From: Pseudomonadota bacterium
GTDB taxonomy: Bacteria; Pseudomonadota; Alphaproteobacteria; Acetobacterales; Acetobacteraceae
DNA: 64,000 nucleotides
Direction: 5' to 3'
Assembly: GCA_021845985.1 (NCBI GenBank)
Contig: JAJZES010000038.1
Coordinates: 1 to 64,000 of the forward strand
Made by a program: the position numbers and the translations under genes. Below, one piece after another: positions 9,897 to 17,568 of this stretch (the stretch's first letter is position 1; each line of letters opens with the position of its first letter). The notes under the pieces are model-generated. The model had not been told where the DNA came from and searched no databases. It saw only the letters and a program-made list of their open reading frames with translations.

Positions 9897-9939
9897 CGTC
9901 GCCTCCTGAGCAATATGTTGCTCAGGAGGCGGTGATGTC
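9892..9939. promoter_or_regulatory. Palindrome holding a Shine-Dalgarno on each strand
   Basis: GCCTCCTGAGCAA - TATG - TTGCTCAGGAGGC (9901-9930) is a perfect 13-bp inverted repeat with a 4-base loop, and weaker symmetry continues on both flanks. On the minus strand AGGAGG is followed after 5 bases by the lipoprotein ATG (9896). On the plus strand AGGAGG is followed after 5 bases by ATG 9935. In RNA the hairpin would bury the ribosome-binding site, so it could act as a translational switch or thermosensor. Confidence 0.6.
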
Positions 9940-10039
9940 GTCAAGGCGGAATGATCCGTCTGCCGCGACAAAGCGCGCCGCCCGCCGCCGCGTCACCCCG
10001 CCAGTGACGCCGTTTGCACCCCGCCCTCGATGCCGGTGA
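9935..10039 (+). CDS. Possible 34-aa Arg-rich peptide
   Basis: A short ORF (MSSRRNDPSAATKRAARRRV...) starts exactly 5 bases after a perfect AGGAGG that belongs to the 9901-9930 palindrome. It ends at TGA 10037-10039, antisense to the 3' end of the 88-aa gene. The ribosome-binding site is excellent, but the peptide is low-complexity, has no recognised family and could be only the mirror image of the lipoprotein start. Treat as tentative. Confidence 0.25.
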   Translation: MSSRRNDPSAATKRAARRRVTPPVTPFAPRPRCR

Positions 10040-10259
10040 CGTAGAGCATCTGGCCGGTTCCGGGCGTCGAGACCAGCACCATGTCGCCGGCCGCCAGCAT
10101 GTCGGCGGCCGGATCGAAGAAGCCCGGACGCGTCACCTCCTCCGCCGAGGCCGGCGGCACCAGCCGGCCGGACAGCGTCGGCACGTTGGCGCGGTAGTGC
10201 CAGAGCGTGAAACCCTGCGCATAGGCCAGTACCGACAGGTTGCGGATCGCAAACGCCAT
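9993..10259 (-). CDS. Phage-type hypothetical protein (88 aa)
   Basis: Starts MAFAIRNLSVLAYAQGFTLWHYRA and includes a PGFFDPAADMLAAGDMVLVS segment. The pattern of LSVLAYAxGFTLWHY followed by FDPAADMLxxGDM is one I associate with small proteins of prophage structural regions in alphaproteobacteria; its function is unknown. ATG 10259 has GAGGAGAG about 8 bases upstream. An intrinsic terminator lies 30-70 bp upstream in the leader. No other phage genes are visible, so this may be a domesticated orphan. Confidence 0.7.
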   Translation of the reverse strand: MAFAIRNLSVLAYAQGFTLWHYRANVPTLSGRLVPPASAEEVTRPGFFDPAADMLAAGDMVLVSTPGTGQMLYVTGIEGGVQTASLAG

Positions 10260-10287
10260 CGCTCGTCTCTCCTCGATGAAGGGCACA

Positions 10288-10330
10288 GCAAAAAGAAAAA
10301 CGGCCGTCCCAGGAGTGTGGGGCGGCCGTT
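10288..10330 (-). terminator. Intrinsic terminator or attenuator upstream of the 88-aa gene
   Basis: On the minus strand AACGGCCGCCCC - loop - GGGACGGCCGTT is followed at once by TTTCTTTTTG, giving a GC stem plus U-tract. It lies downstream of the 145-aa gene and upstream of the 88-aa gene, so it either ends the former's transcript or attenuates read-through into the latter. Confidence 0.75.
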
Positions 10331-10397
10331 GGCAAGTCTGGTCGTTAGGGAGGGAACGCCGCGGAGAGGACAAACCTCTCCCGACGACCAGCGATGT

Positions 10398-10829
10398 CTA
10401 GCGAGAGTTCACGCCACCGTCAACGATTATTTTCCTAGATGCGTGAGGCTTGGCAACGATTCCGCGCAGCCGCAACGACCAGTCCAGCAACTCGATCGCC
10501 TCCGCCCACAGCCGCGCCTCCAACCGCTCGGCCGGCATGCGCGGGTCCGGTGCCACGCCACGCTCGCCCCACTGGCGCAGCACCCGCGCATGCCCGAGAT
10601 CGATCCGCTTGCGCCGATAGAGTCCGTCCAGGCACAGGATCACGTCGTCCGGCTCGCATGGCCGCGGCACCCCGCCGCCCGGTCGGGTCGCCCCGGCATG
10701 ACGCGCCAGCAGCGCCGACATGGTCCAGAACCACGCCTGTTCGGCGTTGCGGAACGGCTCCGCCGGCGTGGCCCGCGGCGGCTTGCGCTCGCCCAGGCCC
10801 GGATGCGGAAAGGCGCGAACGGGCTGCAT
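10398..10829 (-). CDS. Conserved hypothetical protein (MQPVRAFPHPG family)
   Basis: A 143-aa protein starting MQPVRAFPHPGLGE, with EPFRNAEQAWFWTMSAL and CEPDDVILCLDGLYRRKRID, and RVLRQWGERGVAPDPR. I recognise this pattern as a conserved alphaproteobacterial protein without known function. No signal peptide or membrane segment is visible and it is rich in Arg and Trp, so it is probably cytoplasmic. A GTG at 10835 would add two residues. It is divergent from the S24 regulator region, and its transcript probably ends at the terminator near 10300. Confidence 0.7.
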   Translation of the reverse strand: MQPVRAFPHPGLGERKPPRATPAEPFRNAEQAWFWTMSALLARHAGATRPGGGVPRPCEPDDVILCLDGLYRRKRIDLGHARVLRQWGERGVAPDPRMPAERLEARLWAEAIELLDWSLRLRGIVAKPHASRKIIVDGGVNSR

Positions 10830-10853
10830 CGGCACTCACCCCCAGGAGGCAAC

Positions 10854-11018
10854 ATGAACGGAACAGGAACACTGAACCACGGACACCCCGACCTGGGCAA
10901 GCGTCTTGCGCAAACTTTCCTATTTCCGACGCGCCCGTTCCCCGGCACACTGCACCCGGCCCCGAGTCGCAGCCCACATGCTTGCGGGCAGCGGAACGCA
11001 TCGCATGACGCATCATGA
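10854..11018 (+). CDS. Possible 54-aa leader ORF of the S24 regulator
   Basis: ATG 10854 is preceded by a perfect AGGAGG at 7-base spacing (CAGGAGGCAACATG). The frame stays open to TGA 11016-11018 and overlaps the next start codon as ATGA. The peptide (MNGTGTLNHGHPDLGKRLAQ...) has no recognised family. It could be a true small gene coupled to the regulator or a coincidence over the regulator's promoter, since the palindrome TTGCGCAA (10906-10913) lies inside it. Confidence 0.35.
   Translation: MNGTGTLNHGHPDLGKRLAQTFLFPTRPFPGTLHPAPSRSPHACGQRNASHDAS
10906..10913. promoter_or_regulatory. TTGCGCAA palindrome upstream of the S24 regulator
   Basis: A perfect 8-bp palindrome about 100 bp before the regulator start, in the spacer between it and the divergent 145-aa gene. 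It is a candidate operator for the HTH/S24 protein. Evidence is position and symmetry only. Confidence 0.3.
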
Positions 11019-11659
11019 AGCATGAGGACATCTGGCGCGCCCTCGACACGCTCGCCGCCGAATACGGCATGTCGGCGTCCGGTCTGGCGCGCCGCGCCGG
11101 GCTTGACCCGACGACGTTCAACCCGTCCAAGCGCCGCATGCCGGACGGCCGCGCCCGCTGGCCCTCGACCGAGAGCGTCGCCAAGGTGCTCGCCGCCACC
11201 GGTGCCGACCTGTCCACCTTCACCGCCCTGGTCACCGGCGCCCGCGCCCTGCCCAGCGCCGCCCGCGGCCCGATCCGGCGGGTGCCGCTGATCGGCTTTG
11301 CGCAGGCCGGCGGCGAGGGGTTTTTCGACGATGGCGGCTATCCGGTCGGCGGCGGCTGGGACGAGGTCAGCCTGCCCGAGATCGCCGATCCGAACGCCTA
11401 TGCGCTGGAAGTGTCAGGCGACTCGATGGAGCCGGTGTTCCGCGATGGCGATCTGGTGATCGTCTCGCCCAACGCACCGATCCGCCGCGGCGACCGGGTG
11501 GTGGTGCGCACCCGTGCCGGCGCGGTGATGACCAAGCAGCTGCAGCGCCGCTCGGCCCGCCGCGTCGAACTGCTCAGCCTCAACCCGGCACATCCGAGCT
11601 ACAGTTTCGAGCTGCCCGAGATCGCCTGGATGCACCGCATCGTCTGGGCCAGCCAGTAG
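11015..11659 (+). CDS. HTH transcriptional regulator with S24 (LexA/CI-type) peptidase domain
   Basis: A 214-aa LexA-fold regulator. Residues 1-75 form an HTH (EYGMSASGLARRAGLDPTTF); residues 88-214 form an S24 peptidase domain. The expected self-cleavage Ala-Gly pair is A98-G99 in FAQAGGEGF, the nucleophile Ser137 in SGDSMEP and the general-base Lys174 in VMTKQL. All three elements are present, so RecA-stimulated or spontaneous autocleavage is possible. The protein resembles a conserved chromosomal alphaproteobacterial regulator rather than a phage repressor. No strong ribosome-binding site precedes ATG 11015; the ATGA overlap with the 54-aa ORF may supply coupling. Targets unknown. Confidence 0.88.
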   Translation: MKHEDIWRALDTLAAEYGMSASGLARRAGLDPTTFNPSKRRMPDGRARWPSTESVAKVLAATGADLSTFTALVTGARALPSAARGPIRRVPLIGFAQAGGEGFFDDGGYPVGGGWDEVSLPEIADPNAYALEVSGDSMEPVFRDGDLVIVSPNAPIRRGDRVVVRTRAGAVMTKQLQRRSARRVELLSLNPAHPSYSFELPEIAWMHRIVWASQ

Positions 11660-13075
11660 CTACGCCGCCGCCTGCCGCGGCTGCGGTGCTGCGAAGCGGG
11701 CGATCCCGAGCAGGTCGAGGAGGCTTGTCCCGCGCCGGTCCGGCGGCAAGGCGACGCCGTAATAGTCCAGCAGCGTCGGCATGACGTTAAGGATCGAGGT
11801 GCGCTCCGCATGCGTCCGGTGGGTTCCGGTCTTGAACCACAGCACGCTGTCGGGGTGATGGGCGCCGCTCTTGGTATGCGGGATTTCGTAGAACAGGTCG
11901 TGGAACGGCATTGCCTGGTTGCCGAACAGCACCTGCGCCTCTTGCGGCACCGCGCGGCGTACCGCATTGTCGAAGAACAGCGTATGAGCCGGTGCCTGCA
12001 CGAAGCCGATCACCGGCCGGCCCTCGCAGGTAAGCTGCGCCAGCCGCGCCCGTGCCGCCTCGGCCGCTGCCGCATCGGCGAACTCGGCAGAGAATTGCTG
12101 TGCCATGACCGGCAGCAGCCGCGTCGGCGTCACCCCGACCCAGTCGAGCAACTGCGCCGCGTTGCGCGGCCGGTAATAGCGGTTGCCGGCGTTCGGGTTG
12201 GGGTGCTGGCTCAGCGCCGTCGCCAGCACCAGCAACGCGCCCTGCCGCTCGAGGGCGAAGAAATCGCCGAGCAGCGCGTCCATCTGCTGGTAGCCATAGA
12301 GGATCGCGTCGCGATGCACCGGATCGTCAAGTCGGTCCGGCGGCAGGTCGAATGCCTCCGGCTGCAGCAGGTGGAACCATGCGTGCTGGAAATGCGCCGT
12401 GCTGTTGACGAAGAACGAGGCGAAGTCCGGCCGGCTGCGGCTCCAGTAGTGCCGGAACAGGTCGAATTGCAGCTTGTCCAGCAGCGCCGCCCGCTTCCAG
12501 GAGGTCTGCCGCGTCAGCGCCTCGCTGGTCACCTGCCGCAGCGCCGCCAGCACCGATTTGGCCCGCAGCCCGTGCGTCGTCACGTAGCGCAGGAAGGCGG
12601 CATACTCGGCCCGCCCGGCTGCGGCGCTGCCGTTGCTGTTCTCCTGCACCTTGCTCAGCACCACGCGCTGATAGGCGTCGAGTTCGGCGGGGTACGGCCG
12701 CTCGGTGTTGCACCAGGGGTCGGGCAGGTAGAATGAACCGGGGGCGGCGAAGCCCGGCGCGTTCATGCCGGCGAAGTTGCCCACCCGGTACCCGGCCGCC
12801 AGCAATGCGTGCCAGATGTCGAGATGTCCGGCCCGCGGTCCGTCGGTCAGGTTGAACACGCCATGCTGGTCGAACCCGAGACCGGTATGCAGCGAATACC
12901 ACTGGATCCACGGCTCCAGGCAGTTGGGATCGGTGGTTTCGGCAACCCCGGTGAATACCTGCGACGCGTCGTGGAAGCGCCGGAAATTCGGCAGCCGGCC
13001 CTCGGCCATCCAGCGCTGCAGCAGCGTCGGACTCAACTCGTTGAATTCGATGAAAATCAACCGCTGTCCCGGCAT
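11660..13075 (-). CDS. Alkaline-phosphatase/sulfatase-fold protein (nucleotide pyrophosphatase-like)
   Basis: A 471-aa protein starting MPGQRLIFIEFNELSPTLLQ. It looks like an alkaline-phosphatase superfamily member: LIFIEFNELSP at the N-terminus where metal-binding Asp normally sits, TDPNCLEPWIQWYSLHTGLG around the nucleophile position, DQHGVFNLTDGP, and a late PHTKSGAHHPDSVLWF block followed by ILNVMPTLLDYYGV. Some canonical metal ligands seem altered (FNEL in place of DGL/DGM), so activity is uncertain. No signal peptide is visible from ATG 13075; an extension to 13294 is low-complexity. It is divergent from the DUF1194 gene by about 110 bp. Confidence 0.65.
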   Translation of the reverse strand: MPGQRLIFIEFNELSPTLLQRWMAEGRLPNFRRFHDASQVFTGVAETTDPNCLEPWIQWYSLHTGLGFDQHGVFNLTDGPRAGHLDIWHALLAAGYRVGNFAGMNAPGFAAPGSFYLPDPWCNTERPYPAELDAYQRVVLSKVQENSNGSAAAGRAEYAAFLRYVTTHGLRAKSVLAALRQVTSEALTRQTSWKRAALLDKLQFDLFRHYWSRSRPDFASFFVNSTAHFQHAWFHLLQPEAFDLPPDRLDDPVHRDAILYGYQQMDALLGDFFALERQGALLVLATALSQHPNPNAGNRYYRPRNAAQLLDWVGVTPTRLLPVMAQQFSAEFADAAAAEAARARLAQLTCEGRPVIGFVQAPAHTLFFDNAVRRAVPQEAQVLFGNQAMPFHDLFYEIPHTKSGAHHPDSVLWFKTGTHRTHAERTSILNVMPTLLDYYGVALPPDRRGTSLLDLLGIARFAAPQPRQAAA

Positions 13076-13184
13076 GCCAGCCCATCCGTGTTTGATTACG
13101 CGATAGCACGGACGGACTGTCCGGGCCAACGCAATCATCACTTCGTGCGTGACATTCGCCGCGCCGATTTGCCAGACTGCGGCG

Positions 13185-13886
13185 ATGCGCGCGGTTGCCC
13201 TTCTGCTCGCCTGCCTCGCGGTGCCTGCCGCAGCCGGTGCTGCGGAGCCGGTTGATGTTGCGCTGGTACTGGTCAGCGACGTGTCGCGCAGCATCGACGA
13301 CAGCGAGTACCGCCTGCAGAAGCAGGGCTACCGTGCTGCCTTCACCAGCCCCGAGGTGACTGCGGCGATTGCCGGCGGCAGCGTCGGCGCCATCGCCGTC
13401 GCCTATGTCGAGTTCGCCTCGCCGGTCGATGTCCGCACCGTGCTTGACTGGCGCGTCATCCGCAGCGCCGCCGATGCCGGCCGCTTCGCCGCCGCGCTGG
13501 AGGCGGCCCCGCGCACCGCGCGGGGCCGCACCGCCATTGGCGAGGGCATCGCGCTGGCCACCGACGATCTTGCCTGCGCCCCCGTCGCCGCTGCCCGCCA
13601 GGTGATCGACGTGTGCGGCGACGGCACCAGCAATTCCGGCCGCGACGTCACCGCCGCACGCGATGCCGCGGTCGCCGCCGGCATCACCATCAACGGCCTG
13701 GCCATCATCAACGATCATCCGGTGTCCTGGGTCTTCGCCCATGTCCAGCCGCCGGGCGGCCTCGCCAAATGGTACCAGGACCACGTCACCGGCGGCCCCG
13801 GCAGCTTCGTCGTCGAGGTGCATGACTTCGCCGCCTTCGGCCGCGCCATCACCCGCAAACTGGTGGACGAGATCGCGGCGCGCTGA
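13185..13886 (+). CDS. DUF1194 family secreted protein (vWA-like)
   Basis: A 233-aa protein with a Sec signal (MRAVALLLACLAVPAAAGAA, cut before EPVD). The mature part has the MIDAS-like LVSDVSRSIDDSEY, GAIAVAYVEFAS, the segment GRTAIGEGI and VIDVCGDGTSNSG, which together match the DUF1194 family, a von Willebrand A-like fold of unknown function. It probably works in the periplasm binding a divalent metal and a partner protein. The ORF track uses GTG 13149, but ATG 13185 starts exactly at the signal peptide. No strong ribosome-binding site is visible. It stands alone between a divergent gene and the Hint gene 54 bp downstream. Confidence 0.85.
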   Translation: MRAVALLLACLAVPAAAGAAEPVDVALVLVSDVSRSIDDSEYRLQKQGYRAAFTSPEVTAAIAGGSVGAIAVAYVEFASPVDVRTVLDWRVIRSAADAGRFAAALEAAPRTARGRTAIGEGIALATDDLACAPVAAARQVIDVCGDGTSNSGRDVTAARDAAVAAGITINGLAIINDHPVSWVFAHVQPPGGLAKWYQDHVTGGPGSFVVEVHDFAAFGRAITRKLVDEIAAR

Positions 13887-13939
13887 TGCCGCCGCTGCGC
13901 TGACGTCCTGTTCACCTGGCTGCGTCAGGGTCGGCGACC

Positions 13940-16192
13940 ATGCCTAACCGCTATCTGTGGCGCGGCGGCGGCACCGACCTCGGCGCCGCCGCCGACTGGA
14001 CCGACCTGACCACCGGCGCCAGCCCCGCCGCGACACGGCCGAAATTCGCCGACACCGCCAGCATCGGCGCGGTCGGCCGGCTCGACGCGACCGGAACCGA
14101 GGTGGTCGGCGTGCTGACGCTCGCCGCCGACCTCGCGCTCGACGGATTTCTGCTCGATGCGGTGCTCGACCTCGCCGGCGGCACCATCGAGGCATTGGCG
14201 CAGGGCACGCTGGTCATCGGCACCGCGCCCTGGGCCGGCGGCGCTGTCGCCGTCGGCGTCGGCGGACTGCTCAGCGGCAGCGGGCGCATCGATGCCGCGG
14301 TCGCCCTGGCCGGCGGCAGCGTCGTCGCCTCCGGCGGCGCCCTGGCTCTGTTCGGCAGCGTCGGCGGCGCCGGCACGCTGGGGATTGCCGCCGGTGCCAC
14401 GCTGTTCGCCGCCGCCGCCGTCGGCGCCGCCGCCAGCGTCGCCTTCGAGGCGGCGGCCGGCACCCTCGAGCTGTTTGCGCCGCACGATTTCGCCGCCCCG
14501 ATCAGCGGTTTCGCCGCCGGCGACGTGATCGACCTGGCCGACGCCGCGCCGGCCGCGCTCACCTGGAACGCCGGCACGCTCAGCGTCGATGGCGCGGCCC
14601 TGGTGCTGCCCGGCGTCGCCGCCACGGCGCAATTTCTGCTGCTGCCGGACGGCATGGGCGGCAGCGCGCTGTCGCTCGCTCCCGCCGACACCGCTTTGCC
14701 GGGCAGCGCCGGGACCCTGGCGCTCGGCCATGCCGGCGGCATCGCCGTCTATGGCGGCGCCGGCAGCGCCGGCAGAGTCGCCGCCGCCGGGACCGTGGCG
14801 CTCGCCGGCAGCCTGCATGCCACCAGCCTCGCCGCGCCGGCGCTGCTCGCCGTCACCGGCGGCGGGCGGCTCGATGCCGGGGCGATCACGCTGTCCGGCA
14901 CGCTGGCGGCGCTGGCCGGCGGCGTCGTCAGCGCCGGCACGCTGACGCTGGCTGGTGGCACGCTCAGCGCCGACATCGCCTCAGGCATCGCCGTCGGCGG
15001 TTACGGCGCCTCCGGCACCGTTGCCATCGCCGCCGGGGCAACACTGTCGGGCACCGGGCGGATCGACGCGCCGCTGACGCTGGGCGGCGAGCTGCGGGTC
15101 GGCGCCGGCGCGCTCGGCCTGTTCGGCGCCGTCGGCGGGAGCGGCACCGTCGAACTCGGCGCTGGCGCGACGCTGTTTGCCGCCGCCGATCTGGTCGGCC
15201 CGACCATCGCATTCACGGCGCCAGGGGCGACGCTGATGGCGTCGGGCAAATTGTCGGTTGCCCTGGCCGGTCTCGCCATCGGCGATGCCATCGACCTTGC
15301 CGTCACTGCCGCCCAGGCCCTCGCCACCGTCGCCGCGCTGCCGGTGCTCGGCACGCCGCCGAGCCGGGTGTTCGCCGCCGCCGCCGATGGGCGCGGCGGC
15401 ACGCTGCTCACCGTCGTTGCCTGCTTCGCCGCCGCCACCCGCATTGCCACGCCGCACGGCGAAATGCCGGTCGAACTGCTGCGTCCGGGTGACGCGGTGC
15501 TGACGCCCGACGGACCGCGCCGGCTGGTCTGGACCGGCCGCAGCCGCGTCGCCGCGCCGGAGCTTCGCCCGGTGCGCATCGCCGCCGGCGCGCTCGGCCG
15601 CGGCCGGCCGCGGCGCGATCTGCTGCTCTCCCCCGAACATGCATTGCTCGACGGCGCGCTGCTGCGGCCCGCCGCCGCATGGCTCGGCCGGCCGGGCATC
15701 ACGCGCGATCCGGCCGGCGTCATCGACTATCACCACGTCGCCCTGGCGCGGCACGATCTGCTGCTGGCCGAAGGGGTGTGGGCGGAGAGCTACCTGCCGG
15801 ACGGCGCGCCGTCGGGATTCGATGTCGAGCACGGCCGGCGTCCGCGCGCGCTGCAGCCCTGCCGGGTGCGCCAGCAGGGCCAAGGCGTTGCGGCGTTGCC
15901 GACCGGCCCGGCGGGTCCGCTGCGCGGCCATGTCGAGCGCATGCTGCGTCAGCGTCGCCGGCTGCGGATCGTCGGATGGGCGCTCGACGCCGCGCCGCCG
16001 GTGGTGCTGGAGGTGCGCTGCGACCGGCGGGTCATCACCCGGTTCGTCGCCGATCACTGGCGCAGCGACCTCGACCGTGCCGGGCTTGCCGATGGTCGCT
16101 GCGGCTTCGACATCATGCTGGCCGGCCCGGCGGCGCCGCTGACCGTGCATCGCTTCAGCGATGGCCTGCAACTGCCGGTTTGCCCCGGCTGA
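13940..16192 (+). CDS. Beta-repeat protein with C-terminal Hint (hedgehog/intein) domain
   Basis: A 750-aa protein. Residues 1-490 are Gly/Ala-rich and autotransporter-like, with a duplicated block: GSGRIDAAVALAGGS...LALFGSVGGAGTLGIAAGATLF (from about 110) and GTGRIDAPLTLGGE...LGLFGAVGGSGTVELGAGATLF (from about 370). At Cys495 a Hint_2-type domain begins (VACFAAATRIATPHGEMPVE), with LLRPGDAVLTPDG and LSPEHALLDGALL, and ends near 650. The last 90 residues form an extra domain (LRIVGWALDAAPPVVLEV) of the kind seen attached to glycosyltransferases. No N-terminal Sec signal is visible. Hint domains can self-cleave at the Cys; whether this one does is unknown. The gene stands alone. Confidence 0.82.
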   Translation: MPNRYLWRGGGTDLGAAADWTDLTTGASPAATRPKFADTASIGAVGRLDATGTEVVGVLTLAADLALDGFLLDAVLDLAGGTIEALAQGTLVIGTAPWAGGAVAVGVGGLLSGSGRIDAAVALAGGSVVASGGALALFGSVGGAGTLGIAAGATLFAAAAVGAAASVAFEAAAGTLELFAPHDFAAPISGFAAGDVIDLADAAPAALTWNAGTLSVDGAALVLPGVAATAQFLLLPDGMGGSALSLAPADTALPGSAGTLALGHAGGIAVYGGAGSAGRVAAAGTVALAGSLHATSLAAPALLAVTGGGRLDAGAITLSGTLAALAGGVVSAGTLTLAGGTLSADIASGIAVGGYGASGTVAIAAGATLSGTGRIDAPLTLGGELRVGAGALGLFGAVGGSGTVELGAGATLFAAADLVGPTIAFTAPGATLMASGKLSVALAGLAIGDAIDLAVTAAQALATVAALPVLGTPPSRVFAAAADGRGGTLLTVVACFAAATRIATPHGEMPVELLRPGDAVLTPDGPRRLVWTGRSRVAAPELRPVRIAAGALGRGRPRRDLLLSPEHALLDGALLRPAAAWLGRPGITRDPAGVIDYHHVALARHDLLLAEGVWAESYLPDGAPSGFDVEHGRRPRALQPCRVRQQGQGVAALPTGPAGPLRGHVERMLRQRRRLRIVGWALDAAPPVVLEVRCDRRVITRFVADHWRSDLDRAGLADGRCGFDIMLAGPAAPLTVHRFSDGLQLPVCPG

Positions 16193-16242
16193 GACCGCCC
16201 CGCCGGTGACGGCGCCGGGACTTTGAGCTAAACCGCTGGGCC

Positions 16243-17550
16243 ATGACGGAGCATGACATCCTCGGCAACCCGGTCACGGTCGGTGCGCCGGACACGGTTG
16301 CCGGCATTGACGCCTTCGTCCACGGGTTGCTGAGCTACGAGACCGGCATCGAGCGGGTCATCGAGGCGGCCGACGCCGACCCGGACTCGGCGCTGGCCAA
16401 TGCCTATGCGGCGATGGCGTGGCTGTTTCTGGAAAGCCCCGCCGGGCCGCTGGCGGCGTTGCCCTATCTGCGCTGCGCCGAGGCCGCCGCAGCCGCCGGC
16501 AGCGGGCGCGAGCGGCTGATCGTCGCCGCCGCGCGCGCCTGGGCCGACGACGACATGGTGCGCGCGCTCGCCATCGGCGATCGCCTCGCCGCCGAGTATC
16601 CGCGCGACCTCGTCGCCGCCAAGGTGACGCAGTACCACATGTTCAACCGCGGCGACGCCGCCGGCCTGCTGCGCATCGGCGCCGCCGTGCTGCCGGCCTG
16701 CGACGACATCGCCTATGCCCATGGCATGATCGCCTTCGGCTATGAGCAGTGCCACCGGATGCGCGAGGCGGAGGCGGCGGCGCATGCGGCGATGCGGCGC
16801 CAGCGCAAGGAGCCGTGGGCGCATCACGCGCTCGCCCATGTGCTGCTCACCGAGGGGCGCAACGACGAGGGGCGCGCCTTTCTCGATGATGTGCGCGACA
16901 CCTGGACCGGCCTCAACTCGTTCATGCTGACGCATAACTGGTGGCATTTGTCGCTGGTGATGATCGCCCAGGGCGAGGCCGCGGCGGTTCTCGAGCACTA
17001 CTCCACGCATATCTGGGGCATCTGCAAGGACTACTCGCAGGATCAGGTCGGTGCCGTGTCGCTGCTGGCGCGGCTGGAACTGGCCGGGGTCGATGTCGGC
17101 GACCGCTGGCAGGACTTGGCTGATCATCTGGCGCCGCGCATCACCGAGCATGTGCAGCCGTTCCTCGATCTGCATTACCTGTACGGCCTGGCCCGTGCCG
17201 GGCGGGCGGAGGCGCCGGCGATGCTGGAGGATATGCGCCGCTTCGCCGTCGCCGCCCCCGGGCATGCGCGCGAGACGTGGCAGAGCGTCGCCCTGCCGGC
17301 GGCGGCGGGGCTGCTGGCGCATGCGCGGGGCGACCATGCGGCGGCGGTGCCGCACCTGCTGGCGGCGCTGCCGCGTCTCGCCGCGATCGGCGGCAGCCAT
17401 GCCCAGCGCGATCTGTTCGAGCAGATCACCGACGACGCGCTGCTCCGCGCCGGCCACCACGCCGCGGCGCGCGCCCGGCTGGAACGGCGGCGGGGCGGCA
17501 ATCCGCACGCAGCGGCGACGCTGGCCGCGGTTCAGCGCCTACCGGGATAG
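16243..17550 (+). CDS. TPR protein of the TTC38 family
   Basis: A 435-aa helical-repeat protein. It has LSYETGIERVIEAADADPDSALANAYAA at the start, repeated TPR-like helices, and the family core EPWAHHALAHVLLTEGRNDEG followed by FMLTHNWWHLSLVMIAQGE. The HHALAHV...NWWHLSL pattern is characteristic of TTC38 (tetratricopeptide repeat protein 38) relatives in bacteria and eukaryotes. Their biochemical role is not established. No signal peptide or membrane segment, so likely cytoplasmic. It begins 50 bp after the Hint gene and converges on the DUF2934 gene with 18 bp between stops. Confidence 0.85.
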   Translation: MTEHDILGNPVTVGAPDTVAGIDAFVHGLLSYETGIERVIEAADADPDSALANAYAAMAWLFLESPAGPLAALPYLRCAEAAAAAGSGRERLIVAAARAWADDDMVRALAIGDRLAAEYPRDLVAAKVTQYHMFNRGDAAGLLRIGAAVLPACDDIAYAHGMIAFGYEQCHRMREAEAAAHAAMRRQRKEPWAHHALAHVLLTEGRNDEGRAFLDDVRDTWTGLNSFMLTHNWWHLSLVMIAQGEAAAVLEHYSTHIWGICKDYSQDQVGAVSLLARLELAGVDVGDRWQDLADHLAPRITEHVQPFLDLHYLYGLARAGRAEAPAMLEDMRRFAVAAPGHARETWQSVALPAAAGLLAHARGDHAAAVPHLLAALPRLAAIGGSHAQRDLFEQITDDALLRAGHHAAARARLERRRGGNPHAAATLAAVQRLPG

Positions 17551-17568
17551 CGGCGCCGCATCGGCGGC

